A DNA stretch of 41,478 bases, from NCBI GenBank assembly GCA_022794015.1, contig JAAWDZ010000018.1, positions 1 through 41,478 on the forward strand, read 5' to 3'. Below are positions 18,112-26,067 of the stretch, in pieces. The stretch's first letter is position 1; each line of letters opens with the position of its first letter. The position numbers were made by a program, and so were the translations under genes. The DNA comes from Eubacterium sp. Lineage in GTDB: Bacteria > Bacillota > Clostridia > Lachnospirales > Lachnospiraceae. The notes under the pieces were generated by a model. The model ran no database searches. It saw nothing but the letters and a program-made list of their open reading frames with translations, and had not been told where the DNA came from.

Positions 18112-19593
18112 TTATATTTCAACGCCCAGCCTCTGTTCTATTTCCCGAATCACAATTTCAATTGCCTGAATTCTGGCATAATACTTATTGTTTGACTGTA
18201 CAACATACCATGGTGCATTTTCCGTCGAAGTCCGCGCAATCATTTCATCTATGGCTGCTTCATAGTCGTCCCATTTCTCCCGGTTACGCCAGTCTTCCTC
18301 CGTAATTTTCCACTCCTTACCCGGCGTATTCTGCCGTTGTGTAAATCTGGCAAGCTGTGTTTCTTTATCAATATGCACCCAGAACTTGATCACAACCGCG
18401 CCCCAATCCGACAGCACTTTTTCAAATTCATTAATTTCATTGTAAGCCCGTTTCCAGTCATTTTCCGAGCAAAACCCCTCTAAGCGCTCCACCATTACCC
18501 TTCCATACCAGCTCCGGTCAAAAATAGCGATATGTCCGTCCTTCGGGAGTCTGTGATAGAAGCGCCACAGATAATGTCTCGCCTTTTCATGCGGTTCCGG
18601 AGACGCAATCGGATGTACTTCAAAACCACGCGGATCTAAGGCGCCTGAAAGCCGTTTTATGTTCCCGCCTTTTCCGGCGGCATCCCATCCTTCATATGCA
18701 ATGACTACCGGAATCCGCATCCGGTATATGCGATTATGCAGTTTTTTTAATTTTTTCTGCAGCTCTTTTAAACGTACCTTGTATTCTTCCTTTGTCATTT
18801 CCTGATCCAGCGGAATTTTCGCAAGCGGCTGCATTTTTAACAGCGGATAATCTTTATGCAAAATTTCAGGAAGAATCCGCTCGTTTTCTACAGCCTGGTT
18901 AATCTGGTTTGTCAAAACGTGAAGCGCCTGCAGCAACGCCTGTCTTTTGTCGACAGCATCTACAATATTCCACGGTACATAACCGGTATTGGTCGCTTCC
19001 AAAATCCGATCGTAGATTTCCTCGTATTTTTTCCGTTTTTTCACTTGCATATGATCTTTGTCCGCTACGCGCCATTTGGTATCTTTTTTTTGGGAAAGCT
19101 TGCCAAGCCTGCGCTTTTGCTCTTCTTTCGGGATTTGCAGAAACAGCTTTACAACCAAATATCCATTGTCCTTTAACTGACGGTCAAACGTACGGATCTG
19201 CTGTATCCGCTGTTCCAAAACCTCATCATCAATCTCCTCTGCCAAAACCGCATCTGTAAGCTCATCCACCCAGCCGGAATCCAGAAACACAAACTTGCCT
19301 GCTTCCGGTATCTGTTCCATATACCTCCACAAAAACGGTTTCCTCTTCTCCTTTTCAACCGGCACGTCCATATTGATAACTGTAAAAAACCTCGGATCGA
19401 GTTCTTTGATCAGATTTCCGATTAATGTGCCTTTCCCGGCAGCGCCCCAGCCTTCAATCAGGACTAAGACAGGGAGCTTATGCTCCTTGATTAACTGCTG
19501 CTGATGCACAAGCTCCTCCCGTTTTTGCTTAACCAGCGCCTTGATTTCCTCCTGCGGCATCTGATATCTGCGGATTTCATAATTTTTCAACAT
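18112..19593 (-). CDS. pap: Polyphosphate:AMP phosphotransferase (two fused PPK2 domains)
   Basis: The 493-residue enzyme is the right size for class II PPK2, which makes ADP from AMP and polyphosphate. It has two PPK2 kinase folds. The first has Walker A GWGAAGKGT (48-56) but reads FLDSGWVDEL where the active motif is expected. The second has GWDAAGKGG (302-310) and the complete DRSWYGRV (359-366). An N-terminal domain that lost the DRSWYGR signature is characteristic of Pap, so only the C-terminal half should be catalytic. The start is ATG with a purine-rich AGGAAAGGTGG upstream. The lipoprotein gene ends 51 bp upstream with no terminator between, so the two are probably co-transcribed. Confidence 0.88.
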   Translation of the reverse strand: MLKNYEIRRYQMPQEEIKALVKQKREELVHQQQLIKEHKLPVLVLIEGWGAAGKGTLIGNLIKELDPRFFTVINMDVPVEKEKRKPFLWRYMEQIPEAGKFVFLDSGWVDELTDAVLAEEIDDEVLEQRIQQIRTFDRQLKDNGYLVVKLFLQIPKEEQKRRLGKLSQKKDTKWRVADKDHMQVKKRKKYEEIYDRILEATNTGYVPWNIVDAVDKRQALLQALHVLTNQINQAVENERILPEILHKDYPLLKMQPLAKIPLDQEMTKEEYKVRLKELQKKLKKLHNRIYRMRIPVVIAYEGWDAAGKGGNIKRLSGALDPRGFEVHPIASPEPHEKARHYLWRFYHRLPKDGHIAIFDRSWYGRVMVERLEGFCSENDWKRAYNEINEFEKVLSDWGAVVIKFWVHIDKETQLARFTQRQNTPGKEWKITEEDWRNREKWDDYEAAIDEMIARTSTENAPWYVVQSNNKYYARIQAIEIVIREIEQRLGVEI

Positions 19594-19644
19594 ACTTACC
19601 CCACCTTTCCTTTGTAATATACTCCTGGAATTTCTTCCATTATG

Positions 19645-20652
19645 CTATCTCATCGCTTCTCCTAGAAAATGATAATTGTCATTTACAAGATCACTTTGAA
19701 TATTATTCGTTAAAATAGCAATGCCTTCATAACCTTCCAGAGAAAACAAAGCGGTCCCTTCTTCGGGCAGCTGATACCGTTCTCCATCCCATACCAGCAG
19801 GCGATACTGCTGCTCTGAAGGAATCAGTGAAATATCAAGCTCTCCCGCGCCGTTTTCCCCGTTTCCATCCTGTGCGTCTGAGCCGGTTGTTCCTTCGCTG
19901 GTATCTGCAGCTTCTGCCCCGGATGTACCTACACCTGTACCGCCATTTCCGGTATCCGTTCCGGGCGTCCCTTCGCCTTCCTCTGTAATATCCGTTCCGG
20001 TAACGCCGGACATCGTCGTATCTTCATTTGGTTCCGCTTCATTTCCGGTACCGCCGCCAACCGTATCCATGCCGGAGCCTTCCGTACCCATCACAAGATT
20101 GGTATTCTCCGGAATAATCAAATCCCGATATCCTCCTGTCATATGACTGCTGATATAAATCGGTGTGCCAACCTGCTTAAAAGCCTGCCGAACGGCGCCT
20201 TCACTGGTGTCTTCGCTTTCTGCATCCATCCAAAGCAGCACGTTTCCTTTAATCCCCTCTACATCCTGCCCTAAAACAAGAGCCAGAATCTCATCCTCAC
20301 TGTCTCCGTTTAAATCTACATAATTATAATAATAACGCACATTTGCATATTCTTCTTCCGGCACATTACAATACGCCGTAATCACCTGTTCTAACCGTTC
20401 ATGCGCTGACGTTTCCGCAAGCTGCCCGTCAAAGCTTTCCGGAATTTCCACTGCATTGCCAAGCTGAAGCTGACTGCTGCCGTTCTCCGTCCCCATTGCA
20501 GATTCTGTCCCTGTATTGTCTACCGCGCCTTCTGTGTCTGTCATTCCTGTATTATTATCTTTCGAAATATCCGCACCCCCGCGTCCGCAGCCTGCCAAAG
20601 CTGATGCAAGCATCGCCGTAGTCAGTGCAAGTGCAACTGCCTGTCTTTTCAT
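19645..20652 (-). CDS. Lipoprotein with low-complexity linker, unknown function
   Basis: The 335-residue protein begins with a lipoprotein signal; the lipobox is LAGC with Cys22. The ATG at 20652 is preferred over an upstream TTG because AGGAGAT sits 8 nt before it. A short segment reading YNYVDLNGDSEDEILALVLG looks like an FG-GAP/EF-hand-type calcium loop. Residues of roughly 185-270 form a Gly/Thr/Asp/Glu-rich linker. The C-terminal part (LLVWDGERYQLPEEG) is a compact region with no family I recognise. It should be anchored on the outer face of the membrane. Its position directly upstream of the polyphosphate gene gives no clear functional hint. Confidence 0.75.
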   Translation of the reverse strand: MKRQAVALALTTAMLASALAGCGRGGADISKDNNTGMTDTEGAVDNTGTESAMGTENGSSQLQLGNAVEIPESFDGQLAETSAHERLEQVITAYCNVPEEEYANVRYYYNYVDLNGDSEDEILALVLGQDVEGIKGNVLLWMDAESEDTSEGAVRQAFKQVGTPIYISSHMTGGYRDLIIPENTNLVMGTEGSGMDTVGGGTGNEAEPNEDTTMSGVTGTDITEEGEGTPGTDTGNGGTGVGTSGAEAADTSEGTTGSDAQDGNGENGAGELDISLIPSEQQYRLLVWDGERYQLPEEGTALFSLEGYEGIAILTNNIQSDLVNDNYHFLGEAMR

Positions 20653-20735
20653 AGCCAAAAATCTCCTTCATATAAATTGTTTATTTTTGCTATTATGTTC
20701 CAAAAACGGGGGTTTTATTCAGTATAGCATATTTG

Positions 20736-20764
20736 TTGCACAAATTGGAGGTTTTCTATATAAT
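20736..20764 (+). promoter_or_regulatory. Sigma-A promoter for the DUF4317 gene
   Basis: TTGCAC (20736-20741), a 17-bp spacer and TATAAT (20759-20764). A divergent TATACT (20726-20721, minus strand) probably serves the lipoprotein gene, so the two promoters lie back to back. Confidence 0.75.
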
Positions 20765-20788
20765 AGTGGGGAGACAGATTAGAACATC

Positions 20789-20849
20789 GTTACTGTTCAT
20801 TCCGTATCCCGTAACACGCTTCGCGAAACAGCAGCTTGTGAACAGTAAC
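20789..20849 (+). repeat. Perfect 11-bp inverted repeat in the DUF4317 leader
   Basis: GTTACTGTTCA (20789-20799) pairs with TGAACAGTAAC (20839-20849) within the transcribed leader of about 160 nt. The 39-nt interior contains a small CGC-TTC-GCG hairpin. It has no U-tract, so it is not a terminator; its role is unknown. Confidence 0.5.
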
Positions 20850-20930
20850 AGAGCGCCCTTCGTCGCCGTGCGGCAAAATACACGGCACAGGTGTGAAAAA
20901 TAACTGGAAGTTTTATAAAAGGAGGACTTT

Positions 20931-22190
20931 ATGAACAAAAAAGATATTTCTGAGTTAAAACGCCGGCTAAAAAAGGAATCCTGTACGATTACCCGTATGT
21001 GCGGATGTTATGTCGATAGCGAGCGTAATCGCGTGGTAAAGCTTGGCGAGACGTTTCTGAATTTAGATGAAGATGAATTTTATAAATACCTGGAAATTGC
21101 AAAAAAGACTCTTTCCGGTACGATCGGAAACAACCTGTTGGAATTGGAATTTCCGATGGAGGAAGAGGCTACCGGAGGCAGACAGCAGTTTTTGATGGCG
21201 CTGCGGGCCAGTGAGCTGAAAAATGACGAGCTGTTAGAGCGGTTTTATGATCTGATTATAGATAATTATGACTATGCGGGCAATTATCTGATTCTGATTT
21301 TCCATGACGCTTATGATGTGATTATGAAAACACATGATAACAATAAACTGGACGAGTCTGAAGAAGTTTATGAATACCTGATTTGCGCCGTCTGTCCTGT
21401 CAGTTTAAGTAAACCGGGGCTTGGTTACCGGGCAAATGAAAACCGCATCGGCCCACGTGTACGCGACTGGGTAGTCGGCCTGCCGGAAAGCGGTTTTATC
21501 TTTCCTGCTTTTACAGACAGAAGCGCAGATATCCATGCTGTTATGACTTACCACAAGAATGTCAAAGAGCCGCATACGGAACTAATGGAGGATATATTGG
21601 GCTGTACTGCTCGCCGTACCGCGACAGAACAGAAAATCGCTTTCGAATCCATTGTCAAAAAAGCTTTCGGCGGCGACGAAGATACTTCCCAGGAGGTCTT
21701 TTACGATATCCAGCAGGGCCTTTCGGATATGGCAAACGAAGCCGGCGACAAAGCAGATGAAGAAGAACCGGTGCGCCTCACATCCAAACACGTTGGAGAA
21801 ATTATGGCAGAGTCGAACGTACCGGAGAATGCTGCTGCCATGATTGAAAATTCCTATCAGAAAGAATTTGAAGAGGAAGCGCCGTTTCTGGAAAATCTGA
21901 TCGATACCAAAGCAGTAGAAGCCGGCAGTAAGCTGCGCCAGAACAAGGAGCTGGTTCAGAAGGTTGCTTCTTTACAACAGCAGTTAGAAGACACCCGTAT
22001 GCTGCTGCCCGCATCCGAAGCAGATGATGCAGATCCTGGGAATATCAAAACATATGATGTGATCCTGCGCGTAAAACCGGAAAAAGCCTCCCAGATCAAA
22101 TCGCAGTATATCGGCGGACAGAAATGCCTGGTTATTCCGATGGAGGAAAATGAACATGCCGCCATCAACGGAGTCAATACAACGGTCTGA
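20931..22190 (+). CDS. DUF4317 family protein
   Basis: The 419-residue protein matches the conserved Firmicutes family DUF4317: N-terminal MNKKDISELKRRLKKE and ITRMCGCYVDSE, and a mid-region with CPVSLSKPGLGY and IGPRVRDWVVGLPESGFIFP. No signal peptide or transmembrane segment is seen, so it is probably cytoplasmic. The second half has a helical acidic stretch and a possible coiled coil near KLRQNKELVQKVASLQQQLE. The RBS AAAGGAGG precedes the ATG. It is a single-gene transcript with its own promoter and terminator. The biochemical function of the family is unknown to me. Confidence 0.88.
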   Translation: MNKKDISELKRRLKKESCTITRMCGCYVDSERNRVVKLGETFLNLDEDEFYKYLEIAKKTLSGTIGNNLLELEFPMEEEATGGRQQFLMALRASELKNDELLERFYDLIIDNYDYAGNYLILIFHDAYDVIMKTHDNNKLDESEEVYEYLICAVCPVSLSKPGLGYRANENRIGPRVRDWVVGLPESGFIFPAFTDRSADIHAVMTYHKNVKEPHTELMEDILGCTARRTATEQKIAFESIVKKAFGGDEDTSQEVFYDIQQGLSDMANEAGDKADEEEPVRLTSKHVGEIMAESNVPENAAAMIENSYQKEFEEEAPFLENLIDTKAVEAGSKLRQNKELVQKVASLQQQLEDTRMLLPASEADDADPGNIKTYDVILRVKPEKASQIKSQYIGGQKCLVIPMEENEHAAINGVNTTV

Positions 22191-22210
22191 TTTTTATAAA
22201 CTTTTACAAA

Positions 22211-22242
22211 CGAATGGCTCATTTTGGGAAATGAGCCATTCG
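22211..22242 (+). terminator. Terminator after the DUF4317 gene
   Basis: A 14-bp perfect stem CGAATGGCTCATTT / AAATGAGCCATTCG with loop TGGG, followed by CTTTTTT. It lies between convergent genes and may also act weakly on the glucokinase transcript. Confidence 0.9.
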
Positions 22243-22250
22243 CTTTTTTC

Positions 22251-23189
22251 TTATTCTAAAATCATCTGTACACAGCCGTACATTCCGGCATCATTGCCTA
22301 ACGTAGCCAGTTCAAAATGTGCATCCCGGCATGCGTGAAACGTTTTCTCATTAAAATACTTTTTCACACGATCTGTAATAATGCTGCCCGCTTTCGACAC
22401 GCCTCCGCCAATAACAAAAACCTCCGGATTCACAACGCACGCAATATTCGCAAGCGCCGCTCCCAAAATCTCCGTCATATTCTCCACGATACTATCCGCT
22501 ACAGCGTCGCCTGCTTTTGCAGCGTCAAAGATATCTTTCGCCGTCAGAGGATTCATGTCGCGCAGCGAAGTTTTCTTCGTCGTCTGTTCCAGCTTCTGCT
22601 TCGCCATACGTACAATTCCGGTCGCAGATGCATACTGCTCCAGACATCCCTTTCTGCCGCAGTTACAGCTCTCGGTTTCCTCTTCGCGGATAGTCACATG
22701 GCCGATTTCACCGCCAGCTCCCTTGCTCCCCGTCACGATTTTGCCGTCTACAATTACGCCGCCGCCTACGCCAGTCCCAAGCGTAACCATAACCACGTCC
22801 TTCTGGCCCTTCGCACCGCCCTGCCACATTTCGCCCAGCGCGGCCACATTGGCATCATTGCCGACCTTTACATAAAAGCCTGTCCGCTCTGTCATATCCT
22901 TTGCAACGTTGATGACGTCCCAGCCCAGATTAACGCAGCGCATTACGACGCCCTCCGAGGTTACCGGCCCCGGCACGCCGATTCCAATTCCCTGGATATC
23001 CGTCTTGGAAATCTCGCGCTCTACCATCTTTGTCGCGATAGAAGCAGCCACATCCGGAAGGATATTCTCTCCGTCGTTCTCCTTCCTCGTTGGAATTTCC
23101 CATTTCTCCATCAATACCCCTGTCATTTCAAACAGGCCGATTTTGCAGGTAGTTCCCCCGATGTCTACACCAAATCCGTATTTCTTCAT
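22251..23189 (-). CDS. glcK: ROK-family glucokinase
   Basis: The 312-residue enzyme phosphorylates glucose to glucose-6-phosphate. The phosphate loop DIGGTTCKIG (9-18), catalytic D112 in GNDANVAALGE, a second phosphate motif GTGVGGGV, and the sugar- and zinc-binding residues E161, H164, C175, C177, C182 and E184 (EIGH, CNCGRKGCLEQ) are all present. Length and motifs fit cytoplasmic bacterial glucokinases rather than NagC-type repressors, because no N-terminal DNA-binding domain exists. The start ATG follows AAGGAGAAG. It has its own promoter, whose -35 overlaps the stop codon of the upstream PBP gene. Confidence 0.92.
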   Translation of the reverse strand: MKKYGFGVDIGGTTCKIGLFEMTGVLMEKWEIPTRKENDGENILPDVAASIATKMVEREISKTDIQGIGIGVPGPVTSEGVVMRCVNLGWDVINVAKDMTERTGFYVKVGNDANVAALGEMWQGGAKGQKDVVMVTLGTGVGGGVIVDGKIVTGSKGAGGEIGHVTIREEETESCNCGRKGCLEQYASATGIVRMAKQKLEQTTKKTSLRDMNPLTAKDIFDAAKAGDAVADSIVENMTEILGAALANIACVVNPEVFVIGGGVSKAGSIITDRVKKYFNEKTFHACRDAHFELATLGNDAGMYGCVQMILE

Positions 23190-23227
23190 TCTTATCTTCT
23201 CCTTATCCTTATTTTTAATCTATATTC

Positions 23228-23256
23228 AGTATAGAAAAATTTTCGACGGCTGTCAA
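23228..23256 (-). promoter_or_regulatory. glcK promoter overlapping the PBP stop codon
   Basis: On the minus strand TTGACA (23256-23251), a 17-bp spacer and TATACT (23233-23228). The -35 contains the TGA stop of the penicillin-binding protein gene. The 12-mer TTGACAGCCGTC is identical in the carB promoter. Confidence 0.8.
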
Positions 23257-25292
23257 TCCAAAGATTCCTCCTCCGGCCCCAGTGCATCCTGGCGGATTTT
23301 CTGATATAAATCCATCTCCATATAAGGCAGAAACTCTGCCGGTGTAAGTCCCTGATGGCAGTTTTCCATAAATGTGTGCCAAATCTGTCCCGGATACGAC
23401 GAACCAGTCAATCCTGGCAATTCTGCAGGCATATCATATCCTACCCATATACCTGTTGTATAATAACGCGTATACCCCGCAAACCAGCCGTCCTTATTGT
23501 CATTCGTTGTTCCGGTCTTTCCGGCTGCTGGTATTCCTTCCAGCGCAAGTCCGGCTCCTGTTCCTTCTGTAATAGCCGTGACCAGCATATCTGTTACCAT
23601 ACGCGCCGCCGTTGTCTTATAAACTTTTTCCTCTTCCTGTACGGTAGAAAGAATTTCCCGGTCATCCGCATCCGTAATCCGCATAATACAGGTCGGCATC
23701 CGATAATCGCCGTCATTTTCCAAAGTGGCATAGGCCGCTGTCATTTCTACCGGAGATACTCCGTCTGTCAGGCCGCCCAATGATGACGTCAGCCGCTCAT
23801 CCTCCTGTGAAATCCTGGCAAAATTCATGGCCTTTAAATAGGAAAGCCCCAGTTTAGGCGTAAGCTCTTCAAACAGCTGCCATGCAACCGTATTTTTCGA
23901 CTTGGCCAGCGCCGTGCGCAGCGTCATCTCTCCGCTGTAAGTACCGTCTGCATTCGACGGCCCGTTTTCAATATACTGATCGTTTACAATAGAATCCGGC
24001 GTATAATTCCGCTCCACCGCCGGTGCATATACGATCAACGGTTTCACTGCGCTTCCCGGCTGTCTGTAGCTCTGATAGGCCCGGTTTAACGTATATCCGG
24101 CAAAGTCCTGGCTTCTGCCGCCGACAATCGCCCGTACATAGCCCGTTTCATTTTCAATACAGACGCCGGCGCTTTGCAGCTTGTAAACGCCCTCTTCGTT
24201 TACTTCTGTAAAATCTGAAAGCTGTTCGTCAATCGCCTGCTGCAGCATGGACTGCATTGCGAGGTCAATCGAAGTATAAATACGATATCCTGCCGTATAC
24301 AGCTTTTTCTGGAATTCGGCATACATTTCATTATAGCGTTCAGAATATGCCTCCTTCTCCTCTTCTGTTTTGAACTCTGTCTGAAACCGAAAGCCTTCCT
24401 GTTCCATTAAAAGGCGGATCGCACAGTAATACGTGTAGGTTTCCACATAGTTATTCTTCTCATGTTCCGGCCGGTTTAATGTAATTTCCTCTGCTTTGGC
24501 CATCAGATATGCGCTCTCGGAAATCTGCCCGTCTTCAAACATATTCTGCAGAATACGATCCCGTCTTCCAACCGTTTCTTCCATATTTTTAAGCGGATCA
24601 TACAGCGTCGGGTTATTGGGAATCGCACACAAAAATGCAATCTGAGACAAATCCAGTTCCTGTACTTCCAAATTGAAATAACCCATGCTCGCCGCCTGAA
24701 TCCCATAATAACCATTGCCAAAATAAATATTATTCAGATAAAATTCCAGAATCTGCGTTTTACTGTATTTTTTCTCCAGCTCTGTTGCAATAAACATTTC
24801 TTCTACTTTCCGCTGCCATGTTTTATCCTGCGTCAAAAAAATATTTCTTGCAAGCTGCTGTGTAATCGTACTTCCTCCCTGTGTTACCTTCCCGTTTTCA
24901 AGCATTGCCTTTGCCGCACGGATAATCGCTTTATAATCTATCCCGCTGTGCTGATAAAATTTTTTATCTTCGATACTTACAATCGCTGCGCATGCATCCA
25001 GCGGAATCTGATCATAATTTAGATAGTAGACATCTTTTTCGCCTTTCAGCGTGGATATGGTATTTCTGTTTTTATCGTAAACTACGCTTGTCTGGGACGC
25101 GCAGAATGTTGCAGGCGTTGATTCACGCACGTACTTTACCGCCTCGGCTTTCATCTTCTGCACCTGCGTAGCATAACCGCCATAATAATAATAGCCAAGC
25201 CCTGCAACAACCAGAATCATCAATAAAAACTGTAATTTTACAAAAAACCAGAACAAACGGTATTTTTTCTTTTTCTTCTTTTTTTGTTTCAT
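23253..25292 (-). CDS. Class A penicillin-binding protein (transglycosylase/transpeptidase)
   Basis: The 679-residue protein polymerises and cross-links peptidoglycan. After a Lys-rich cytoplasmic start (MKQKKKKKKK) comes one transmembrane helix (about 10-37). The GT51 domain carries EDKKFYQHSGID (E108) and GGSTITQQLARN. The transpeptidase domain has SAVK (S414), SKN (465-467) and KTGTT (592-596). The start at 25292 is chosen over an ATG 24 codons upstream because GAGGAG sits 4 nt before it and the protein then begins with the usual basic tail. It is divergent from spoVT. It resembles PBP1A/PbpF types; a vegetative or sporulation role cannot be decided here. Confidence 0.92.
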   Translation of the reverse strand: MKQKKKKKKKYRLFWFFVKLQFLLMILVVAGLGYYYYGGYATQVQKMKAEAVKYVRESTPATFCASQTSVVYDKNRNTISTLKGEKDVYYLNYDQIPLDACAAIVSIEDKKFYQHSGIDYKAIIRAAKAMLENGKVTQGGSTITQQLARNIFLTQDKTWQRKVEEMFIATELEKKYSKTQILEFYLNNIYFGNGYYGIQAASMGYFNLEVQELDLSQIAFLCAIPNNPTLYDPLKNMEETVGRRDRILQNMFEDGQISESAYLMAKAEEITLNRPEHEKNNYVETYTYYCAIRLLMEQEGFRFQTEFKTEEEKEAYSERYNEMYAEFQKKLYTAGYRIYTSIDLAMQSMLQQAIDEQLSDFTEVNEEGVYKLQSAGVCIENETGYVRAIVGGRSQDFAGYTLNRAYQSYRQPGSAVKPLIVYAPAVERNYTPDSIVNDQYIENGPSNADGTYSGEMTLRTALAKSKNTVAWQLFEELTPKLGLSYLKAMNFARISQEDERLTSSLGGLTDGVSPVEMTAAYATLENDGDYRMPTCIMRITDADDREILSTVQEEEKVYKTTAARMVTDMLVTAITEGTGAGLALEGIPAAGKTGTTNDNKDGWFAGYTRYYTTGIWVGYDMPAELPGLTGSSYPGQIWHTFMENCHQGLTPAEFLPYMEMDLYQKIRQDALGPEEESLD

Positions 25293-25448
25293 GTCGCTCC
25301 TCTGCAGATTATTGTAAATTTCTCCGATTATTTTACACGTTTTAGCAGAATAACGCAACTGCAAGAATCAGAGATTTCAAGGTATAAAATTCCTTTGCTT
25401 ACAGATAATATTACCATACATTAGAAAATAAACGGAGGAATTTTTCAT

Positions 25449-25997
25449 ATGAAAGCAACAGGAATTGTGCGCAGAATAGACGATTTGGGAAGAGTAGTAG
25501 TGCCAAAAGAAATCCGCAGGACTTTAAGAATCCGGGAAGGCGATCCTTTAGAAATATTTACGGACCGTCAGGGAGAAATCATACTGAAAAAATATTCCCC
25601 CATCGGTGAGCTCAGCCAGTTTGCAGGCCAATATGCAGAAAGTCTCTCACAGACTACCGGCAATTTAGTCTGCATCACCGACCGCGATCATGTCGTCGCC
25701 GTGGCAGGAAACGGCAAAAAAGAATTTGACGGCAAGCCGCTAAGCAAACAGATGGAAGGTATTATAGAAAACCGGGAGGATTTTGTTGCAAACAAAGATG
25801 ACGCTTCTTTTGTAAAAATTACATTAGACGACACTGGCGAACAGTGCTCCCAGGCCGTTGCGACTATCATCTGTCAAGGCGACGCCATCGGCGCAGTCGT
25901 CATTTCTGACAAAAACGACAAACACCCCATGGGGGATACGGAACATAAACTGGCCATCACGGCAGCAGGATTTCTGGGAAGGCAGATGGAACAGTAA
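25449..25997 (+). CDS. spoVT: Stage V sporulation protein T (AbrB-type regulator)
   Basis: The 182-residue protein has an N-terminal AbrB swapped-hairpin DNA-binding domain (MKATGIVRRIDDLGRVVVPK, residues 1-50) and a C-terminal GAF domain (about 56-182), the exact SpoVT architecture. In Bacillus it modulates sigma-G genes in the forespore. Its presence supports a spore-forming host. The RBS CGGAGGA lies before the ATG. I could not place a clear sigma-G promoter upstream. The gene is monocistronic and convergent with carB. Confidence 0.95.
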   Translation: MKATGIVRRIDDLGRVVVPKEIRRTLRIREGDPLEIFTDRQGEIILKKYSPIGELSQFAGQYAESLSQTTGNLVCITDRDHVVAVAGNGKKEFDGKPLSKQMEGIIENREDFVANKDDASFVKITLDDTGEQCSQAVATIICQGDAIGAVVISDKNDKHPMGDTEHKLAITAAGFLGRQMEQ

Positions 25998-26001
25998 AAA
26001 G

Positions 26002-26045
26002 AAAAACTCATGCCAGCGATTTTATTTCACCGGCATGGGTTTTTA
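26002..26045. terminator. Bidirectional terminator between spoVT and carB
   Basis: Arms AAAACTCATGCC / GGCATGGGTTTT (one G-T pair), with T-runs on both strands: TTTTT after the stem on plus, TTTTTCTTTTT on minus. Confidence 0.88.
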
Positions 26046-26067
26046 CATTTCATATCTGATATTCATT

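Noticed and set aside
22317-23234. Plus-strand frames (305 and 164 codons) opposite glcK
   Set aside because: The glucokinase on the minus strand has all family motifs; the opposite frames show none and lack start signals.
25365-25448. Sigma-G promoter for spoVT
   Set aside because: CATACATTA resembles a -10, but no matching -35 occurs at the right distance.
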